DNA of 64,000 nt from Buxus sempervirens (taxonomy: Eukaryota > Streptophyta > Magnoliopsida > Buxales > Buxaceae), in contig OX387186.1 of assembly GCA_947561395.2 (NCBI GenBank), forward strand, positions 10,839,888 to 10,903,887, in the 5' to 3' direction. The notes under the pieces were generated by a model, which saw only the letters and a program-made list of their open reading frames with translations, did no database searches and was not told where the DNA came from. A program made the position numbers and the translations under genes. Below, piece by piece: positions 57,420 through 64,000 of the stretch (its first letter is position 1; the number at the start of each line of letters is the position of its first letter).

Positions 57420-60400
57420 TCACTCCAAAATTTTACAGTGCCTTATAAATTCACTAGAGGAAATTATGTGTCTTGTCCATAAGCTTTGTGATTCTGGGAA
57501 CCCAATCTCCAGCCACGGCTTAGCAGGGCCACTAAAATGTACAACAGCAGCAGCTTCCAACATCTTCCCACTTATTTCTGGTGGTTGGTAACCTAAGCCA
57601 GCTACATGCCATGAAGGGTCAATAGGATGCACATACCCCTCAAAAGCAATCAAGGCAGGTGGAAGCGAACCTGGATGCCAAAGGGTGAAGCCGGAATTGA
57701 GATTCTGCAAATAAACAGATGTTAGGGCAATGAACATGGACGTTGATCTCAACTAGTTTTGAAGAAGCACATCAAACATATTGCATTTACTTGTAACTTG
57801 CTCTGAAAGTATGAAAATATATAATTGGTTTTTCTGGTAGTAATGTAGTTGTTGAGACATTCAGTAAAATCAATCATGCACAACTGCATCTATGCATCCA
57901 AGATATTAGTCTCACTAGTTTAGAAGAATAAATCAAGGGGAACAACTTACAAGTTTTAGCCAGTGATGATAATTTTTTGTGATATTGGTTGTCCTCCATG
58001 CTTTGAGATCAAATATATTCATTCCATATAACCATGCGCAACGATCAGGCTCAAATTGTGATGATACTAACGGATTCGAAAAGTTCAAGTAATTGCAGTA
58101 TCTCCTTCCTGAGCAAAAATGTCCGACACCCTCTTCTCTTTCTCCACTCCATGAGTTAAAAACTGCACCATTAACCTTTTTGTTGAGATTTAATTCCCAC
58201 AAAGGTGATAAGTCGTGTTGTACTACAACATCGTCATCCAAGAATATTATCTTGTTGAGATCTGGAAACAGCTGTGACACAACAAATCAATTACAACTAA
58301 CAAACCATGTTTATAATAATTCAATGGTACAATACAAGAAAATGTGGCCACGTGATTGATTACCTCTGGGAGATAAATCCTTAAATGATTCATGAGAGAC
58401 AGGCAGCTGGGGCTTAAAGCCTCCAAGCTTCCTGCATGTTCCCCATCTTCAAGCCCATAATATTTTCCTTGTTTAATGTTGCTGACAGAGTAATGATTCC
58501 GAACCCCACGATGAATCTCCAACATCTCCTTCACCCCAACATTCACTTCATGAGACCAATCATACTGGTGCAATCCCTTCACTTCCACCACAGCTGGAGC
58601 TGCAGAATTAAGTGCGAACCAAGCATGCATTGGTGTATATGTCTTTTTGTCTGTCACTAAGTGAAAAACCAATTTTTCTGGGTGGGCCGAGCTTGCTACT
58701 GTAGAGGATATGACAACAGAGGCCGCAAGGACATTATCAGTTAGAAGAGCGATATGGTAGAAGGATGGGTCTGCAAGGTGAGAAACAGACTCTGGTGGTG
58801 GCAACGGAGATCGGGCCAAGGCATTGACTGAGTACTCTTCAGCCAACCTGAGGCCCAGGCAATGCATGCTCTTGGGGACTCCATATGAAGCTAAATACCG
58901 GTAAATCAATTCCTGTTGTCTGGCAGATCGTACCTTACGTTCCATCTTCAGTAACTGCATTTAAGAATATCAAATTCATTTTCAGGTTTATTGAAAAACA
59001 TATGCCTTCTCATTGTAGATGTTCACCCAAGCTGGAGAACATTACAGCTGCATATGATACATGCAGGGGAAGAGCTAAGAAATTTTTCTTTTTCTATGAG
59101 TGCAGAACAGGGGAGGGGGTTGCTAGAACATTATTTCAACTTATTGAGAAATGCTGACAGTATTTCAGACAGTTCAGTATATGTACTACCTATTTAGCTA
59201 GTCCATTGCCATCCTCCCAATCATTTGATGAGAGGACTAGGTTTGAAGCAATCATGCTTAAATATGTTCAATTCTAAGATTATCTAGAAATTAAATTTAA
59301 AATATGGGTACATTTGGTTAACAAACAAAATGACCAAAAAACTCTCAGAATAACACATGCCTAAACAAGACTGTTTCAAAACCCTGCTTTTCTGTCTTCA
59401 AACAATTCATGACACAAACCCTCAGAGAACAATAACTGAAAAGCATGAAACACAGTGGTTTCAAATATCCTGACACATGACTCTAGTTCCAAATATCGCA
59501 TTGGAACTAATTACCATACCAAAATTCGAGTGTTAGTTGAATAATGTACTACCATCAAGTTCATTCTAACTGTCCATACAACTCCATAGATGTATCTAGA
59601 AGATTTTGACAAGGATGCATCTTCTATAAACACATTTTTTCCCTTTTTGTGGATCTAATAATCAAAAGTTTTCTTCTTATGAAAATAGCTTTTTCCTCTT
59701 ACAAATAAATCTATGGTTGTTGAGCTGAAAATCATCCATGGACTGGATTAAGACCATGTTAGGTCAAGTCCATGAAGGTTTCCTTCATCAGTCAATCACA
59801 ATTCAATGACTTATGCTGTCAAAACCAAAGGAATCATCGCAGACCCATGACCATATGATCATATTAAAAGGACAAAGCTGAATTTCCCAAATCATCAATG
59901 AATATAAAAACATAAATAAAATAGGAAAATTTTAAAAATTCTACAAATATATAAACAAAAAATGCTGAGCTTTAAACAATAGAAGCTCTGGATCTCAGGT
60001 CACACCAAAAAAAAAAATTTAATAATAACCTTAATTTTCTTCTACTTCAGAAGTTTTTTCCTTCACACATAGCAATAACATGGAATAGGAGGCTTCCAGT
60101 TTCCCCATTCCATGTGAATTTATTTGAGTAGAAAATTTTTACTAGGTGTGTTATACAAGGTGTGTAATCTTTACCAGTTGTGTTAATTTTTTGGTTCCAG
60201 TTCAATTTCACCTATTACAGAATCAAATCATATCTATAATATCCATCTCAGGTCCTACTGGTTCAGGTCTACAACCCTTGAAACCAAAGAAAATCTATAT
60301 ACAAGTCATTAGGCATCCACAGAAGACACAAGGATAGTGATAGCAATAGGGTAGAATAAATGCCAACCTACTTTGTTCCAACTCTGTCAGCTTGGGCTAC

Positions 60401-63400
60401 ATAAGCCATAAATAAAATGTATAACATGTGATGTATCATATAAATATGTAATAGTGGAGAGAAATTCAGCAACACCTTCTATGAATAACAGTTGAAAATC
60501 AAATCTACCTTGAGCAATGGCTGGGGATTTCCATATGACTTGATTTGACTAAACTATTAGGTGCGTCCATGGGCTGGTTCCAGTTCAATTTCACCTATAC
60601 ACATAATCAAACTCTATCTATAAAATTGGTCTCAGTTCTTACAGTTCAGGTCTAAGGCTATTGAAACCATATCTGCATGTATGCATACGTGATGACATTT
60701 TGGAAAACATTGGGTAATAAATAATAGCATCGCAATGGCAACAGATCAAATGGGTATATATATATATATAGATGACTGCTCTGCTTTGCCCCTAATGGAA
60801 GCTTAGTAAGCCATAAATTAATTCTTCCCCCGAATCACCTTTTAGCCATTCAACTACAATTGATATATGGAGCTTATAAAAAATATATAATTTTTAACTA
60901 AAAATTCATACTTATATAAAATTCTGAAATCATGTTTTGCCAAGACCCATCCCAATATCGACATGATGTAGTTGGTTTAGAATAGGGTGGACTTTAATAA
61001 CAGCAGTCTTGAGTTTTCTAGGACCTGCTATGTTGCAACCCCTAACCAATAAGATGACAAGCGCCATGAAATTGGCATATCCTTTAGCTTATCTTGCAAA
61101 AATTGATAAGGAATAAACAATCCCTAAAATAGCACACAACATATGAAGCTCTTTAGTAAAAAAATAAAAACAAAAACTTTTTTCCATAAAAAATATGGAA
61201 AATAAATCAAGGCATCATGTTGCTTTGAAATTCATATGTTGATTTTATCATAATTTACTCAACTACTTTACTAATTTAGTGTTAGTTATCGTACCGTTCT
61301 AATACATAATTTAATAAGATACAAGCTCTCTTTATAGGTAAGCAACATAGATATTACCCGTTTTAGTGCCTGATGCAAAGTTGGAATTTAACAGATCCTT
61401 AAAGTAGCTACCCAAAAGTATAGTTATTTGGTTGAACCAAGCTCCATTTTTTTTTTTTTTTTTTTTTGTTGTAAGATCAAAACTAGTTAGTTCTGGATAA
61501 GTTTGGTTATCAGGTACCTGGATACAATTAACACTCCTACTCTTTCTAATGTTAATTGTCTATATGATGGTATCCTTGTCCCCTAGGTCCAGAATGAACT
61601 TTCCTAATTATGTTGCACCAAACACTATTAGCTGAAATTGAATAACATATACATGAGGGTGACACAAACTATTTACTAATATATGATCCCTATAGCATCA
61701 TTACACAGAAGGTCCAAAGAATATTTTCCTAATTCAGTTACGTCAAACGATATAAGCTGCAAAATCGCTCACATATATAAAAATGCAAATGTAACTGGAT
61801 GGTAGTGGGCACTCAAACCGTTTAACTTATATAAGAATTGTCCAATCCAACCCAATACAAAATGCAGGATTGTTGGTGCTAATATTTTGGTTTGTTTTGT
61901 GGGGGGGAATAGAAGCTCAAGTTAGTAACTGTGATAATCTTTACGAAGTCTATTTGAAGGGATCAAAGATCTTTATAGAAAAAGGGAGTTATAGAAGGAG
62001 GTATAATATAAAGGAGAGGGTAACAAATCATGTATAAGTATTTTCCCATTTTTCTTATCCTTATTAGTCTAGAAATCATGTGAGTTGTTAGACAAGAAAG
62101 GTCATGCACATTAAATGTACATTAGTACTCCTCGTTTCAGAATTACTATTTCAGGTGCTATGACTCTAAAAAGTCATTTCTGCTGGGAGAACCAGTATCA
62201 CAGCCGGTTCATTAATGGGGATTTAGCAGATAATCCTATTCGGAAAGCAGATTCAATCCAATCCGTCAGGAATCAGGATGATATCCCGAATCCCGACAGA
62301 CGTGGACATGATTATTTGAGTCACAGGTTGTTGTCCAGCTCAAGACTATTAAAATGTTAAAAGTTTTGTCATAGAACGGGGTGCAAAGTAGATACAGATA
62401 AGAAGGATAAGGACAGACCAGCAGGTATTTTTGGTCCATGGCACGCCCGCCATTGCAATTGCAATTATTAGGTAATACTATACTACGTGCCGGGCCCAAC
62501 AACATACAACAAACAACAATACAATGAAACAAGAAAGCGAACAAAAGAAGAGAACCACGGGTGGTAAGTTACTTACCATGGCCTTGGTCTTTAAAGCAAA
62601 GGCCCTGAGGTCTTCTGGTCTTTTAGACGCCCTCATCTCCCTCACGAGTTCACTGAATGAAGCTGGAGAACTATCCATTCCTCTCTCATCCACCCCTTCA
62701 TCTCTTGCTTCCACCAACGCCCTTTCCAATTCTTCTCTGAGCTTCTGTTATCATCACATCACGGTAACAAACAAAAGCAACAAAGTTAGTTCCCAAAAGT
62801 AGTCCGAATACGAAGAGACGAAAATTGTCACAAGTTTAAATCCGTGTTGACGTAAGCAAGCAAAGAAAGGCGTATCGCTCTCTTTCATCAACACTTTATA
62901 GCACCGTTGATGTAATGAACAATCTTAATTCAGGTTGCTGTAAGTTCGATATATGGCAACTTGCCAAGCACTAAATCGTTTTTAATTCTTACTTTACAAT
63001 TTTAACGAATTCCAGATGTCAGATCAGCAGGCAAGAATCTGTCACAACACAACTTGCGTTCCTGTTCAGCAACTTGAGTGAATTTTATTGCATCTAAGCT
63101 GGAATTTCAAATTTTTACACGAAATACCCAAACTACCCTTATAGCACAACAACGCTATGATTAAATTAAGGGTGTTTTAGTCAACAAGAGTAAAAGAGCC
63201 ATTACCAGTGACGCTTCGCTCCCGCCGAAAAATCTCCATCTCATACAATCTGCACCACATCAGGAGTATTCTTTATCTTTTGATGTTTTGAAAGAAGAAA
63301 TCAAATTGAAGGAAAATTCATAAAAAGAAGAAATCAAATTAAAGGAAGATTCATAAATAGTAAGATTAAACGAACGAAAATGAAAATTACCAAATGGAGA

Positions 63401-63547
63401 AGCACAAATGGTGGTAGATTCGAGAGCAACTAGAGCAATTCTGACGAACACAAAGGGGAAAACAACACCGAGTAACATCACTGTAATTAAAATCGAACGG
63501 TAAGAGATCGTGACTCTCTTCGCTCGAGTCGATATGTAGAACTTCAT
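57420..63547 (-). CDS. Galacturonosyltransferase, GAUT15-like (GT8 family), 6 exons, 521 aa
   Basis: Exons (minus): 63547-63391, 63249-63206, 62744-62577, 58954-58364, 58271-57951, 57704-57420; total 1566 nt with consistent phases. The start MKFYIS is preferred because related proteins begin this way; an in-frame ATG 39 nt upstream (63586) is possible. A type II membrane anchor ([17 protein letters not shown], about residues 18-34) precedes a short stem and the GT8 catalytic domain: [53 protein letters not shown], the metal-binding [27 protein letters not shown], and [16 protein letters not shown]. Family role: transfer of galacturonic acid in Golgi pectin (homogalacturonan) or related wall polymer synthesis. 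A 44-nt micro-exon and a 3.6-kb intron are notable. GAUT15 rather than GAUT12-14 is inferred. Confidence 0.94.
58955..62576. other. GAUT intron 3 (3.6 kb)
   Basis: AT-rich and non-coding. Contains a partial internal duplication: GGTTCCAGTTCAATTTCACC appears at about 60192 and 60573 with similar following sequence (TATCTATAA, GTTCAGGTCTA). Also a (TA)n run near 60757 and a T tract at 61449-61467. No transposon ends with target duplication were found. Confidence 0.7.
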
Positions 63548-64000
63548 TTTTGATTCTTCCTTCGTCTTCACCTCTCCCGATTTCATCTGATCGGATCGAA
63601 TTCGAGCTCAGATTTCCGCTTTTTCTTCTTATAGAAGATTTTCATCTCAGCGTAGATCATTTAATAAGGAACGATCAAAACCTCAGTATTCAGTAATGCC
63701 TTCGCTTCTCTTCTCTTTCTCTCCCCAATCTCCTCTGACACAGGTCTTACCTACGAACTTTATCTATTCGATTCTCACACTGTGCGCATTAAATTCTCAA
63801 TTAAAACATCAAGAAAACGATCTGAAATCAGAAACTCGTGCGAAATCACAGCATTAATTCTCATCTACCTGCTTCTTTTTCTCAGATCACGAGTCCTGCG
63901 ACTTCAAGAAAGGACGCTTGTCCTGGCAATTAGGAATCAGACCAAGTTCTATAGTCGTCCGATTACAGAGAGTCCTTCTGCAAAGAAGAGAAATCTGAAA
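63548..64000. promoter_or_regulatory. GAUT 5'UTR and promoter, to window end
   Basis: Presumed upstream region on the minus strand. Pyrimidine/purine-rich patches near 63700-63740 (CTCTTCTCTTTCTCTCC) could be 5'UTR-type sequence. No further gene is supported. Confidence 0.4.

Noticed and set aside
1-64000. CRISPR array, tRNA, rRNA or organellar insert
   Set aside because: No regularly spaced identical repeats, no tRNA-like cloverleaf or rRNA segment, and no organelle gene was recognised in reading both strands; a dedicated scan could still find a tRNA I missed.

Overview
This is a 64 kb stretch of a flowering-plant nuclear genome. It is AT-rich, with intron-split genes, GT-AG splice sites and plant-only families (AGAMOUS-lineage MADS box, S40/DUF584, GAUT, SBT5 subtilase). 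Nothing looks grass-like (no GC-rich exons), so a eudicot or magnoliid-type angiosperm is likely; I cannot name the species. Exon boundaries below were placed by hand from splice dinucleotides, reading phase and family conservation.

Layout. 1-2133 (+): last four exons of an AGAMOUS-lineage MADS-box gene, with a LINE fragment in an intron. 4050-13173: cluster of three GDSL esterase/lipase genes, outer two intact (-) and the middle one (+) broken by an in-frame stop. 15-19.4 kb: transposon graveyard with Helitron remnants, a foldback element and a nested stack of TIR elements. 19734-20526 (-): unnamed conserved plant membrane protein. 20753-21410: clean hAT-type MITE. 23149-30424 (-): nine-exon SUD1/CER9 (DOA10-type) E3 ubiquitin ligase. 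31-40.6 kb: transposons only, including a Harbinger-type element that carries the 5' part of an LRR receptor-like gene and was hit by a 2.5 kb solo LTR. 41560-46198 (+): nine-exon SBT5.6-like subtilase. 46.2-53 kb: non-coding, with a small Helitron and a TRIM fossil. 53280-53711 (+): S40-type senescence regulator. 54703-55869: non-autonomous Mutator-like element. 57420-63547 (-): six-exon GAUT15-like galacturonosyltransferase with a 3.6 kb intron.

The genes do not form one pathway. From memory, though, the order AGAMOUS - GDSL lipase - (subtilase) - S40 resembles the Arabidopsis AGAMOUS neighbourhood on chromosome 4 (AG, At4g18970, AtS40-3) and its chromosome 5 counterpart (GDSL At5g45670, SBT5.6 At5g45650, an S40-like gene). 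The window therefore looks like an ancestral syntenic block that has been expanded and filled with transposons. I found no CRISPR, operon or prokaryotic feature and no strong candidate for a wholly new system. The most informative structures are the nested transposons, the gene-carrying Harbinger-like element, the GDSL cluster with a dying middle copy, and a stop-free 105-nt intron in SUD1.
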